A DNA stretch of 12,675 bases from Atopobiaceae bacterium UBA7016 (GCA_002449555.1 DJXA01000085.1:9026-21700); one strand, 5' to 3'. Counted from the first letter of the stretch, positions 1 through 7,338 are shown. Notes: generated by a model from the letters alone, not told the origin. Program-made: numbers and translations.

Positions 1-980
1 CCGGTGATCACGAGCGGAGCGTAGACGCCGCCGAAGATGGCGCCGAAGAGCACGCGGAAGTTGCCGGTGATGCCAGCGTTGACGACGGAGGAGACGCCAG
101 TGCCCAGAGCCCAGCCGATGGGGCCGAGGACGAAGTGGGCAGCCATGACGCCCAGCAGGATGGAGCAGAAGGGCACGACGATCATCTGGACGATGGACGG
201 CGTGATCTTCTTGAAGAAGCGCTCAAGGTAGTTGAAGGTGATGGCGGCAAGGATGGCCGGGATGACCTGTGCCTGGTAGCCAACCATGTGCACCTTGGCG
301 AAGCCAAAGTTCCAGCTGTACTGCTCCCAGGTCTCAGCCGTGGCGCCGGCAACACCGTAGGCATTGAGCAGCTGGCTGGAGACGAGCGTGAGGCCCATGA
401 CGATGCCGAGCATCTCGGTGCCGCCCATCTTGCGGGTGACGGACCAGCAGATGCCCACGGGGATGCCCAGGTGGAAGACGGCCTCGCCGATGAGCCACAG
501 GAAGTGGTTCACGCCGGACCAGAAGACGGACATGGAGGCCAGGGTGGCGTTGCCGTCAGGCCCGAAGTAGGGCATGTCGCCTAGGACGTTACGGAAGCCA
601 AGGATCAGGCCGCCGGTGATGATGGCGGGGATGAGCGGTGCGAAGACTTCGGCGATGGCGCCCATCAGACGCTGCAGCGGGTTGCCCTGCTTGGCGGCGA
701 TGGCCTTGGCCTCGTCCTTGGAGACGCCGGTGATGCCGGAGATGGCGACGAACTCGTCATAGAAGTCGGTGACCTCGTTGCCAATGATGACCTGGAACTG
801 GCCAGCCTGCGTGAAGCTGCCCTTGGCGGACTTCAGCGCCTCAATGGCGGGCACGTCGGCGATGCTGGGGTCAACCAGCGTGAAGCGCATGCGGGTGACG
901 CAGTGCGTGAGAGCGGCGATGTTCTCCTTGCCGCCCACGAGGCGCAGCATTTCGCGCGCATCGGACTCAAACTTACCCAT
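1..980 (-). CDS. treB: PTS trehalose-type transporter EIIBC component, partial (3' end off the window)
   Basis: This gene encodes a membrane permease of the phosphoenolpyruvate sugar phosphotransferase system, which imports and phosphorylates a sugar, most likely trehalose to trehalose-6-phosphate. Read on the minus strand from ATG at 980, it begins MGKFESDAREMLRLVGGKEN. An EIIB domain spans about residues 1-90, with the phospho-accepting Cys27 in LTHCVTRMRF and the family motif TQAGQFQVIIG. A hydrophobic EIIC domain follows from about residue 105 (PLIPAIITGGLILGFRN, LWLIGEAVFHLGIPVGICWS, KVHMVGYQAQVIPAI) and runs off the left edge at GVYAPLVITG. About 326 residues are visible; EIIBC proteins are usually about 470 residues, or longer when fused to EIIA. 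The start has a purine-rich ribosome site (GGAAGGGAAAGGG) just upstream. The divergent treR-like gene supports trehalose. The segments resemble TreB of enteric bacteria and Firmicutes from memory; another disaccharide is possible but less likely. Confidence 0.9.
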   Translation of the reverse strand, partial: MGKFESDAREMLRLVGGKENIAALTHCVTRMRFTLVDPSIADVPAIEALKSAKGSFTQAGQFQVIIGNEVTDFYDEFVAISGITGVSKDEAKAIAAKQGNPLQRLMGAIAEVFAPLIPAIITGGLILGFRNVLGDMPYFGPDGNATLASMSVFWSGVNHFLWLIGEAVFHLGIPVGICWSVTRKMGGTEMLGIVMGLTLVSSQLLNAYGVAGATAETWEQYSWNFGFAKVHMVGYQAQVIPAILAAITFNYLERFFKKITPSIVQMIVVPFCSILLGVMAAHFVLGPIGWALGTGVSSVVNAGITGNFRVLFGAIFGGVYAPLVIT

Positions 981-1040
981 GGTTCCCTTTCCCTTCCTTT
1001 TGGTCGCGTGTTGACGGAGTTGCCCCCGCCAACGGACTCG

Positions 1041-1052
1041 CTTGCATACAAG
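1041..1052. promoter_or_regulatory. Candidate TreR operator in the treB-treR divergent intergenic region
   Basis: CTTGCATACAAG is an inverted repeat with a single mismatched pair (its reverse complement is CTTGTATGCAAG). It lies between the divergent treB and treR starts. Operators of the Bacillus-type GntR/HutC trehalose repressors are palindromes of similar TTGTATACAA character, so this is the best candidate binding site for the adjacent regulator. It would sit just downstream of a treB start point or near the -35 area of the treR promoter. Binding is inferred only. Confidence 0.5.
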
Positions 1053-1072
1053 CAGTAGCAAGCCGTTCTGTG

Positions 1073-1082
1073 AATATATAAT
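1073..1082. promoter_or_regulatory. AT-rich -10 region of the divergent treB/treR promoters
   Basis: An AT-rich island in GC-rich surroundings contains TATAAT on the plus strand at 1077-1082, which would give treR a leader of about 90 nt. On the minus strand the same bases read TATATT (1078 to 1073), a possible -10 for treB. No convincing -35 box at 16-18 bp was found for either direction, so the assignment is tentative. Confidence 0.4.
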
Positions 1083-1178
1083 GAAGAGGAAATGGACCCA
1101 GCACAACTGTAAGTTATTTGGTGTTGTCGCAGCTAGAGCATGGAATCGTTCTCACATCTGCTGAAAAAGGACCCTTGC

Positions 1179-1898
1179 ATGAAGGCAATTTACTACGATA
1201 TTTATAAGGATTTGCGCGACAAGATTATCGAGGGTGTCTACCCCTATCAGAGCTACATTCCGTCCGAGCTGAAGCTCATTGACCAGTACGAATGCACGCA
1301 CAACACGCTGCGCAAGGCGCTCGTGGTGCTGCAGATGCACGGTTTCGTGCAGCCTATTCGCGGCAAGGGCGTCAAGGTGATTTGGCTGGCGGGCAGGCGA
1401 ACACAGTTTGTGCTGGGCGATATCGAGAACATGCGCGAGGCGGCAGCGAGAAACGGCCTCTCGGTTTCCACGCGCGTGAAGACCTTCGAGCGGATTGTCG
1501 CGGATGAAGCCATTGCGAACCTTACCGGCTTCGAGGTGGGGGATGAGCTCATTCGCATCGAGCGCGTGAGAAGCTTTGACGGCGTGAATCTTATCTTTGA
1601 CAAGAGCTGCTTTCTGGCTTCGTGCGTGGAGGGCCTGACGCCCGAGATCGCGGCGGACTCGATTTTCACGTACCTCGAGGGAACGTTGGGCATGCGCATC
1701 ACCACGTCAAACCGTACCATCACGATGGAGTATGCCACCGCCGAGGACCGCGAGGTGCTCGACCTCCTGGACTTTGACATGCTTGCCGTGATGGAGAACC
1801 GTACGTTCAACGCCGACGGCGTACACTTCGAGACCACGCAGTCCAGGCATCGTCCAGACTACTTCAGCTTCATGACCACCGCCGTCCGCGGCTACTAA
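1179..1898 (+). CDS. treR: GntR/UTRA-family transcriptional regulator, probable trehalose operon repressor
   Basis: This is a cytoplasmic DNA-binding repressor that probably senses trehalose-6-phosphate and controls the divergent PTS gene. The N-terminal winged helix-turn-helix (residues about 1-69) shows the GntR pattern: YKDLRDKIIEG, IPSELKLIDQY, THNTLRKALVVLQMHGFV and IRGKGVKV. The C-terminal half (about 80-235) fits a UTRA effector domain, with LTGFEVGDELIRIERVRSFDG, YLEGTLGMRITTSNRTITM and ETTQSRHRPDYFSF. At 239 residues it has normal length for the HutC/TreR group. I chose ATG 1179 because AAAAAGGA lies 7 nt upstream and the protein then begins MKAIYYDIYKDL, as family members do. An upstream in-frame ATG at 1140 would add 13 residues and has no clear ribosome site. 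A strong terminator follows the stop. The trehalose specificity rests on the neighbour and general resemblance. Confidence 0.87.
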   Translation: MKAIYYDIYKDLRDKIIEGVYPYQSYIPSELKLIDQYECTHNTLRKALVVLQMHGFVQPIRGKGVKVIWLAGRRTQFVLGDIENMREAAARNGLSVSTRVKTFERIVADEAIANLTGFEVGDELIRIERVRSFDGVNLIFDKSCFLASCVEGLTPEIAADSIFTYLEGTLGMRITTSNRTITMEYATAEDREVLDLLDFDMLAVMENRTFNADGVHFETTQSRHRPDYFSFMTTAVRGY

Positions 1899-1930
1899 CC
1901 GGACAATCAGGACGGAGGCTTTTGTCCCGG

Positions 1931-1973
1931 ACGCGCCACGAGGGTCGGACCCTCGTGGCGCGTTCTTTCATTT
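1931..1973 (+). terminator. Rho-independent terminator of treR
   Basis: A perfect 15-bp stem (1931-1945 pairing with 1949-1963) with a 3-nt loop is followed by the T-rich tail TTCTTTCATTT. It starts 33 nt after the treR stop. There is no T tract on the opposite strand, so it acts in one direction. It isolates the sugar module from the pilus operon. Confidence 0.9.
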
Positions 1974-1974
1974 G

Positions 1975-2236
1975 CTGATGTTGATCGTAATCGGCCGCAT
2001 AATGTCACCATTCGCAAGGGGTGGCGCTGGCCACTGCTCCATACCCATACTCTGGCGTCGCAAAACGCCTTTCTACATCACCTACCAGCCAGTTGATGAA
2101 AACCGTGCAGGAAGGTGTCAGAAAGCTGCCTGATATCGGCAAGTCGAATTTAAAAAACCGCAGGTAATCGGCCCTGTCTGCCACAGAATGCTCTACACGC
2201 AGTTCTGGTGGCTCGAAGACGTGGGGCAGGTGCGGT
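1975..2236. other. Intergenic stretch without a recognisable gene, ahead of the tad operon
   Basis: About 260 bases separate the treR terminator from the first tad gene, and they look lower in GC than the flanking genes, with an AT patch around 2147-2157 (AATTTAAAAAACC). A minus-strand reading frame covers 2005-2304, but it overlaps the start of cpaB and its product matches no family I know. A plus-strand frame ending at about 2130 also reads open for a short way. The tad operon promoter should lie here, but I found no clear -35/-10 pair. Confidence 0.5.
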
Positions 2237-2950
2237 ATGTCGGTCCGGTTTAGGGTGATCTTCGCGACGGCGTGTGCCGTCTTGGCGATGATCGTGTGTC
2301 TCAACTACTCACAGCATGTGCAGGCGGAGGCTGACCGCGCGCGGTCAGAGGTGCTGGCGCGCTACGGTGGCGAGGTGGTGACCCTCGTGGTTTCCTCCGC
2401 TGCGCTTGAGCCGGGGGACGTTGCTAGCCAATCCAACGTGACCACCCGCGAGTGGCTAGTCGACCTGGCGCCCGAGGGCGCCCTCACCAATCTGGACGAT
2501 GTTCTGGGCAAGGAGGTGGGCAACGCGGCCCCCAAGGGCGTTCCCCTGACCGACGTCACCTTCCGCGACGGCTCTTCCATGGCCGAGGTGCCGGCCGGGC
2601 GCGTCGCGGTCACCGTGCCCGTGACTGATCGCCTTGGCGTTCCGCGCGATGTCTCGCAGGGAGCAACGCTTGCCGCGTACGAGGTCTCAAGCGAGGGGAC
2701 GACGCTCATCTGCGCATCCATGACGGTACTCGCCGCGCCCGCCCAGACCAATCTGGGCTCAACTCCCCAGCTTACGTTGGCGGTTCTTCCCGAGGACGTA
2801 CCAGCGATCCTTTCGGCGAGTGCCTCAACTGACCTGCGCCTGGTAATGCCGGGCTCCAGCGCCGCCCAAGACGAGGAAGCCCTCGAGGGGCCGGCTGCTC
2901 CCGAGGAGGTCAAGGCTGACGAGAAGCAGGAAGGGGGTGCCGAGTCATGA
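2237..2950 (+). CDS. cpaB: CpaB/RcpC-like SAF-domain protein of the Tad pilus locus
   Basis: This is probably a membrane-anchored accessory protein of the Tad pilus machine, facing outside the cytoplasm. An N-terminal membrane segment (residues about 5-23, FRVIFATACAVLAMIVCL) is followed by a SAF-like domain at about 47-112 (VVTLVVSSAALEPGDVAS, then APKGVPLTDVTF). A second CpaB-type domain spans about 118-200 (VPAGRVAVTVPVTDRLGV, and LTLAVLPEDVPAILSAS). The last 30 residues or so form an acidic, Pro/Ala/Glu-rich tail. In diderms CpaB works with the secretin; no secretin is present here, so the role must differ, perhaps at the cell wall. ATG 2237 has only a weak, close ribosome site (AGGTG). 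The stop overlaps the next start as ATGA. It is the first gene of the operon. SAF/CpaB assignment is from visible pattern and position; confidence is good but not complete. Confidence 0.8.
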   Translation: MSVRFRVIFATACAVLAMIVCLNYSQHVQAEADRARSEVLARYGGEVVTLVVSSAALEPGDVASQSNVTTREWLVDLAPEGALTNLDDVLGKEVGNAAPKGVPLTDVTFRDGSSMAEVPAGRVAVTVPVTDRLGVPRDVSQGATLAAYEVSSEGTTLICASMTVLAAPAQTNLGSTPQLTLAVLPEDVPAILSASASTDLRLVMPGSSAAQDEEALEGPAAPEEVKADEKQEGGAES

Positions 2951-4182
2951 CGGACCAGTGGATTGGCTTCACCTCTGACGAATGTCGCGAGGAGTTGGAG
3001 CGGGCGCTTCACCAGGCACATCCCCACGCTCACCTCGTCTTTGCCCAAAGCCCTTCGGACATCCGTTGCCGCCTGCGCGACGAGGAGCCGGGCACGGTCG
3101 GTGCCATCGTGGGGCTGAGCTCTCTCAGCGTCTCAGACGTCAATCTGGCCGCGGCGCTCGTCTCTGATCATCGGGCATGCGAGGTGGTGCTTGTGGCACG
3201 CTTTGTGACGGGGTCGCTGAGGTCGCGGGCGGCTCAGGCGGGCATTTCCCAGGTCATTGACATCGATGACGTGCTGTTTGATGACTTGGCGCTGAGAACC
3301 CCCGTGACGCCGGGTGGTGAGTCCGACGTGGCGCGCCGCCTGCCGTCGGTAGAGAACCATGCCCCTCTGATCGTCTTCGCGTCGGGTAGGGGAGGCGTAG
3401 GCAAGACGACGCTCTGTGCAGTGTCTGCCGCGCTGGCGAGCCATTGGGGCATGCGCGTGGCCCTGTGTGATCTTGATCTCGCGTGCGGCAACCTCCCTTC
3501 CTACTTTGGCGTGGGCTCATGGCGTGACTTCACCACCTACACCTCAGAGGACGGGTTCGACCGCCAGGCCGCTCTAGCGGCGGGGGTCGCCGTGAACAAG
3601 GGTTTGGCCCTTTGGGGCCCGTGCGAGCGACCCGAGCTGGCCGAACGCGCCATGGCGCACGTCGGCCCCTTGCTCACAACGTTGTCGGAAAGCGCCGACC
3701 TTGTACTCGTGGACACGTCCTCTACCTGCACTGATGCCGTTGCCCAGGCTATGCAAATGGCGCAGCGCCTTGTGCTCGTACACGACGTAGGCACGGCCTC
3801 CATCACGTATCTCGCGCGAACGAGCGCGCTTGCCGTGCGGCTTGGCGTGGCGCGTGCTCGTATCGCTCGCGTAGAGAATGGCTGCGCGTTGCGGCAGGTC
3901 GGTGCGCCGTTCTCTCCGCTGGCCGAGGTTGGCCTCGAGACGGCACGTTCCTTCCGCGTGCCAGACGGTGGCGATGAGGTCCGCGACCTCCTGAGCGCCG
4001 GGCATGCCGAGGAGCTGCGCGAACTGGGAGGAGACTTCGTGCGCGGCGTTTCTCACGTCCTGGCCCCGCTCCTGAGCGAGCTCGGCTGCCTTCCCGATAA
4101 CGAAGAGGCGCGGAAGGCAGCGGCTTTGCCGCGTCAACGCAAGGGCCTGTCGCTCTTCAGCCGCAAGCGGGAGGTGGCCTGA
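2947..4182 (+). CDS. tadZ: TadZ/CpaE-like ParA/MinD-family ATPase, pilus localisation
   Basis: TadZ/CpaE proteins sit at the membrane and set where the Tad pilus machine assembles. This one has 411 residues. An N-terminal region (about 1-115) resembles a degenerate receiver domain, with VGAIVGLSSL, then VLVARFVTGS and AAQAGISQVIDID. The ParA/MinD ATPase domain begins at about 141: LIVFASGRGGVGKTT holds the deviant Walker A at 147-155, VALCDLDLACGNLPSYFGV fits the A' motif at 171-189, and DLVLVDTSS the Walker B-like strand at 251-259. The signature lysine of KGGVGKT is Arg148 here, while the P-loop Lys153 is kept. The C-terminus ends in a short basic tail (KGLSLFSRKREVA). It overlaps cpaB by 4 bp and tadA by 1 bp, so its expression is probably translationally coupled to both. 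Confidence 0.85.
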   Translation: MTDQWIGFTSDECREELERALHQAHPHAHLVFAQSPSDIRCRLRDEEPGTVGAIVGLSSLSVSDVNLAAALVSDHRACEVVLVARFVTGSLRSRAAQAGISQVIDIDDVLFDDLALRTPVTPGGESDVARRLPSVENHAPLIVFASGRGGVGKTTLCAVSAALASHWGMRVALCDLDLACGNLPSYFGVGSWRDFTTYTSEDGFDRQAALAAGVAVNKGLALWGPCERPELAERAMAHVGPLLTTLSESADLVLVDTSSTCTDAVAQAMQMAQRLVLVHDVGTASITYLARTSALAVRLGVARARIARVENGCALRQVGAPFSPLAEVGLETARSFRVPDGGDEVRDLLSAGHAEELRELGGDFVRGVSHVLAPLLSELGCLPDNEEARKAAALPRQRKGLSLFSRKREVA

Positions 4183-5510
4183 TGTCGGTGCTCGAACGCG
4201 TTCGCCAGCAGGAAGAGCTGGAGGGAGTGCAGGATGCGCCTTCACCCCACACCGAGGTCATCGAGCTGCGCGGCAAGCTCAAGCGAGACTTGGTCGACCG
4301 GCTTGGCCTTGCCACCGTTGCCACGCTGGTAAGCTCAGGCGACATCTCCTACGCGCGCAGAGAGCTGGACGCGGCCTGCCAGGCCATCATCAACGCCAAG
4401 GAGTTCGAGCTCTTGGATGACGAGGCACGCAGGCTTCTCATTGCGCAGGTCTTGGACGAGGTCTGTGGCCTCGGCCCCATACAGTCGCTGCTCGACGACG
4501 AGACGGTGACGGAGATCATGATCAACGGTCCGTCTGCGCTGCTCTTCGAGCGAGGCGGCGTCATCTACGAGGCGCCGGCCGCCTTCGAGACGGCCGAGCA
4601 GATCTTCATGGTGCTTGACCGCATCTTGGCTCCGCTCGGACGACGCCTCGACAAGGCCAGTCCCATCGTCAACGCGCGCCTGGCCAACGGTGATCGCGTC
4701 AACGCCGTGGCACCTCCCATCGCGATCAACGGACCTTCCGTAACCATCAGAAAGTTCTCGAATCGCATCACCACGCTGGCGGGTCTGATGGAGCTCGGTG
4801 CCCTTCCTGGCTGGTACGCCACCTTGCTCTCATGGGCCGTTCGCCTGCGAAAGGACATTGCCGTAGCGGGCGGCACGGGCTCTGGCAAAACCACGCTGCT
4901 CAACGCCCTTTCGGTCGAGATTCCCCACTCGGAGCGCATCGTAACCATCGAGGACTCGGCCGAGCTGCGCTTCGACAGCCATCCCAACGTCGTGCGCCTT
5001 GAGGCACGCGACGCATCCATCGAGGGTACGGGCGAGGTCACCATCCGTGAGCTGGTGAAGAACGCGCTGCGTATGCGGCCCGACCGCATCGTGGTCGGCG
5101 AGGTGCGCGGCGCCGAGGCCATCGACATGTTGCAGGCCATGAACACCGGCCACGACGGAAGCCTCACGACGCTGCACGCAGGCACTCCGGACGAGGCCAT
5201 CATGCGCCTGGTCCTCATGGCGCGCTTTGGCATGGACCTGCCTACCGACATCATCGAGGAGCAGATTGCCAGCGCCCTTGATCTCGTGGTCATGTCTACG
5301 CGCCTCGAAGACGGAGCGCGCCGCATCACCACGCTCTCGGCCGTCTCAAGGGCTGCCGACGGAGGCGTCGCCCTCAAGGAGTGCGTGGCCTTTGACGCTG
5401 TCTCAAGAAGCTGGTCGCTCGTGCGGGAGCCAGCGTATGTGGAGGAAGGCGTCCGTCTTGGGGTGCTTGACGAGGAGGAGGTGAAGGTATGGAGGCGAGC
5501 CGCATCGTGA
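4182..5510 (+). CDS. tadA: TadA/CpaF secretion ATPase of the Tad pilus
   Basis: This is the cytoplasmic hexameric ATPase that powers Flp pilus assembly (type II/IV secretion ATPase family). In 442 residues the N-terminal domain includes LIAQVLDEVCGLGPIQSLL and TVTEIMINGP (about 87-116), as in CpaF. The catalytic core has Walker A GGTGSGKTT at 230-238, the Asp box TIEDSAEL at 255-262, Walker B RIVVGEVRG at 302-310 and the His box TGHDGSLTTLHA at 322-333. LARFGMDLP-type sequence follows at about 347-355 (LMARFGMDLP). All key residues are present and the length is normal. ATG 4182 overlaps the tadZ stop in TGATG. The 3' end overlaps tadB by 22 bp. Confidence 0.95.
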   Translation: MSVLERVRQQEELEGVQDAPSPHTEVIELRGKLKRDLVDRLGLATVATLVSSGDISYARRELDAACQAIINAKEFELLDDEARRLLIAQVLDEVCGLGPIQSLLDDETVTEIMINGPSALLFERGGVIYEAPAAFETAEQIFMVLDRILAPLGRRLDKASPIVNARLANGDRVNAVAPPIAINGPSVTIRKFSNRITTLAGLMELGALPGWYATLLSWAVRLRKDIAVAGGTGSGKTTLLNALSVEIPHSERIVTIEDSAELRFDSHPNVVRLEARDASIEGTGEVTIRELVKNALRMRPDRIVVGEVRGAEAIDMLQAMNTGHDGSLTTLHAGTPDEAIMRLVLMARFGMDLPTDIIEEQIASALDLVVMSTRLEDGARRITTLSAVSRAADGGVALKECVAFDAVSRSWSLVREPAYVEEGVRLGVLDEEEVKVWRRAAS

Positions 5511-6427
5511 CCTGCGCATTGTTGGCTTGGACGGCGGGCTTCATAGGTATTGGCGCCGTGCGTCGCGATGCCCCGGGCGCTCACGCGCTGGCCGTCCGAC
5601 TCGCTGAGCTCTCCCGACGCTGTGTTCAGTACCTGGGCAGAACGGAGCTTTCGTACGGACTGCTTCAGTCTGCTCCCGTGGCTCACGTCTGTGACGCGGC
5701 GGCGCGTTGGCTCGCGATTCGCGGCTGGCAGTGGTCGCGCGAGGAGTGTTGCGGTGCCCTGTTCTGCTGTGTACCTGTGTCGCTCGTGGCAGGCATGGCC
5801 ATTGCGCGTTCTCCCTTAGGAATGCTGGCGCCCGCTGCGGCTTGGGCTATCGGCATACCACTTGCCGATAGCTCGCTTACGCGCAGGCGTTCGCAGGAGC
5901 TTGCCGAGCAGATGCCCGGCGTCTTCCGTACGCTGGCCACCGCCATGTCGTTTGGCGAGACCCTTGCTCAGGCGGTGGAATACGTGGGCGACCACGAGGG
6001 TGGCGCTGCAGGATCGGCGTTTCGCGCTGCCGCCCTCAAGCTGCGGTGCGGCGTGTCCGTCAACGAGGCGCTCTCCAGCCTGGTCGACGAGCTCGACACG
6101 CCGGGCATCGGTCTCATCGCGACCGCATTGACCATCTCCCAGCGTACGGGCAGCCCGCTTCGTGGCCTGTTCCAGAGGTCGGCCGCCCTCGTCGAGCGGC
6201 AAGGGGAGTTCGAGCGCATGCTCTCCGTAAAGACGGCTCAGGTGCGTCTGTCGGTGCGTATCGTCTCGCTGCTGCCGGTCGTGATGGTGGGAACGCTCGC
6301 GATGATCTCGCCTGACTTCCAGAAGGGCCTCACGACGGCACCAGGCGCCCTCAGCCTTGTGGTGGCAACGACGCTTGACGTGATTGCCCTTGGCATAATC
6401 CGCCGGATGATGCGCGGGGTGCTGTGA
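5489..6427 (+). CDS. tadB: TadB inner-membrane platform protein (T2SSF family)
   Basis: TadB is an integral membrane protein of the GspF/T2SSF superfamily that, with TadC, forms the platform on which TadA acts. The 312-residue product has an N-terminal membrane segment (about 7-24), a hydrophobic pair at about 88-127, a cytoplasmic T2SSF region around 130-245 (LAEQMPGVFRTLATAMSFGE, GVSVNEALSSLVDELDTPG, LTISQRTGSPLRGLF) and two more C-terminal segments (about 248-266 and 284-304). The last cytoplasmic helix before them (RQGEFERMLSVKTAQVRLSV) is typical of TadB. The start lies inside the 3' end of tadA and carries a strong ribosome site, AGGAGGTGAAGGT. It is read in a different frame from tadA, which supports independent initiation. 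Confidence 0.9.
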   Translation: MEASRIVTCALLAWTAGFIGIGAVRRDAPGAHALAVRLAELSRRCVQYLGRTELSYGLLQSAPVAHVCDAAARWLAIRGWQWSREECCGALFCCVPVSLVAGMAIARSPLGMLAPAAAWAIGIPLADSSLTRRRSQELAEQMPGVFRTLATAMSFGETLAQAVEYVGDHEGGAAGSAFRAAALKLRCGVSVNEALSSLVDELDTPGIGLIATALTISQRTGSPLRGLFQRSAALVERQGEFERMLSVKTAQVRLSVRIVSLLPVVMVGTLAMISPDFQKGLTTAPGALSLVVATTLDVIALGIIRRMMRGVL

Positions 6428-7074
6428 TGGACATGTCGGTGGTGGCGCTTTGCGCCACGGTGGCAGCCGCGGCCTTTGCGGCAGCGTTTGAGCTGATGGG
6501 TCCACGTGATGTGCGGGTAAGAACGCCCGATAAGGGGGCTCGCGCTTGGGAGATGCTGGCAAGCCAGGTCGAACAGCTGCCCATGGTTCGTTCGGCGCGA
6601 GCGGCGTCGCAACGGGCCGAGCTGCGCTCAAGTGCGCTCAAGGAGCTGCCTACGCTTCTCGACGTGGTGACATTGGGGCTCTCGTCAGGGCTTTCGTTCG
6701 ACGCTTCCCTTGATCTGTACTGCGAACACTACGAAACGGCGCTCTCAAAGGCGTTTTCTGAGGCCATGCTCTCGTGGCGGGTGGGCATCCAGGGACGTGC
6801 CGAGGCGCTCGATGGCCTCGCAAACCGTATGGACGTGGCTGCCCTCAGGCGTTTCTCCGCCGCCGTCTCGCAAGCCCTTGAGTTTGGCTCGCCCTTGGCC
6901 GAGGTGCTCGAGCAGCAGTCCCAGGCTATACGCGACGAGCAACGCTCAGAGATCGAGGCGGAGATAGAGCGCGTGCCCGTCAAGATGCTCATCCCGCTCG
7001 GAACGCTCATCGTCCCGGCCATGCTCCTTTCCATTCTGGGGCCCTTGCTGGGCTCGTCGCTCTCGTTTGGTTAA
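6427..7074 (+). CDS. tadC: TadC inner-membrane platform protein (T2SSF family)
   Basis: This is the second GspF-like platform protein of the Tad machine. It has an N-terminal hydrophobic segment (VVALCATVAAAAFAAAFEL), a T2SSF domain from about residue 75 (ELPTLLDVVTLGLSSGLSFD, then FSAAVSQALEFGSPLAEVL) and the closing TadC pattern RVPVKMLIPLGTLIVPAMLL near the C-terminus. At 215 residues it is shorter than many TadC proteins (about 280-320), mainly in the N-terminal membrane part. I chose ATG 6427, which overlaps the tadB stop by one base and has GGGGT 6 nt upstream. A GTG one codon earlier (6424) is also open. A stem-loop follows the stop directly. Confidence 0.88.
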   Translation: MDMSVVALCATVAAAAFAAAFELMGPRDVRVRTPDKGARAWEMLASQVEQLPMVRSARAASQRAELRSSALKELPTLLDVVTLGLSSGLSFDASLDLYCEHYETALSKAFSEAMLSWRVGIQGRAEALDGLANRMDVAALRRFSAAVSQALEFGSPLAEVLEQQSQAIRDEQRSEIEAEIERVPVKMLIPLGTLIVPAMLLSILGPLLGSSLSFG

Positions 7075-7077
7075 TCA

Positions 7078-7099
7078 GGAGCCTCAAGGGTGAGGCTCC
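7078..7099 (+). promoter_or_regulatory. RNA hairpin between tadC and flp (processing, stability or attenuation)
   Basis: GGAGCCTCA and TGAGGCTCC pair perfectly over 9 bp with the loop AGGG. The hairpin begins 3 nt after the tadC stop and ends 23 nt before the flp start. No T tract follows (GTGTCAG), so it is not a standard intrinsic terminator. It sits in the only sizeable gap of the core operon. It could protect or release a pilin mRNA 5' end, or dampen readthrough, giving pilin a different level from the machinery. Confidence 0.7.
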
Positions 7100-7122
7100 G
7101 TGTCAGAAAGGCAGGTACCACC

Positions 7123-7338
7123 ATGGATGAACGGCAAAGCAATGTGTGCGGCACGCTGCTGCGCAGCTTCCCGGAAACCTTCCAGCGGCTTCTGAGGAGC
7201 GAGTCAGGCCAGGGAACGACCGAGTACGCGATCCTCGTGGGCGTGCTCGTGGTCATCGCGATTCTTTCCATCGTGACGTTTAGAGACAAGGTCCAGCAGC
7301 TGTGGGACGCGATCGCGAACGCCATGGGGTCTCTGTAG
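7123..7338 (+). CDS. flp: Flp major pilin prepilin
   Basis: This is the small structural pilin polymerised into the Flp/Tad pilus. The 71-residue prepilin has a long N-terminal leader ending in SESG, then the processing site: cleavage after Gly29 would leave QGTTEYAILVGV, placing the required Glu and Tyr at mature positions 5 and 6. A hydrophobic segment (AILVGVLVVIAILSIV) and a short amphipathic tail (RDKVQQLWDAIANAMGSL) follow. The mature pilin would be 42 residues, within the Flp range. I chose ATG 7123, with AAAGGCAGG about 7 nt upstream; an earlier in-frame GTG at 7090 lies inside the hairpin and is rejected. The leader peptidase (TadV/CpaA) is not encoded in this window. Only one Flp copy is seen. 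Confidence 0.93.
   Translation: MDERQSNVCGTLLRSFPETFQRLLRSESGQGTTEYAILVGVLVVIAILSIVTFRDKVQQLWDAIANAMGSL

Noticed and set aside
135..584. 149-aa plus-strand open frame across the first part of the window
   Set aside because: It is antisense to the well-supported EIIBC gene; the Asp/Gly/His-rich product is a shadow.
2005..2304. 99-aa minus-strand frame before and into cpaB
   Set aside because: It overlaps the cpaB start on the other strand, matches no family I know and is not needed to explain the region; kept only as a note on the intergenic patch.
2362..3048. 228-aa open frame on the minus strand opposite cpaB
   Set aside because: It is antisense to cpaB and the start of tadZ, with shadow-type composition and no recognisable domain.
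3574..4245. 223-aa open frame on the minus strand opposite tadZ
   Set aside because: It overlaps the conserved ATPase on the opposite strand; no motif and no upstream ribosome site of note.
4565..5686. 373-aa open frame on the minus strand opposite tadA/tadB
   Set aside because: It lies antisense to a clear TadA, is rich in Ser/Arg as expected for a GC-rich shadow frame, and shows no family motif.
5816..6631. 271-aa open frame on the minus strand opposite tadB/tadC
   Set aside because: His/Arg/Pro-rich composition marks it as a shadow of the two T2SSF genes.
7078..7099. Reading the tadC-flp hairpin as a full rho-independent terminator
   Set aside because: The stem is good but no run of T follows, and flp has no separate promoter that I can see.
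7090..7122. GTG start adding 11 residues to Flp
   Set aside because: The codon sits in the loop and stem of the hairpin and has no ribosome site; ATG 7123 does.
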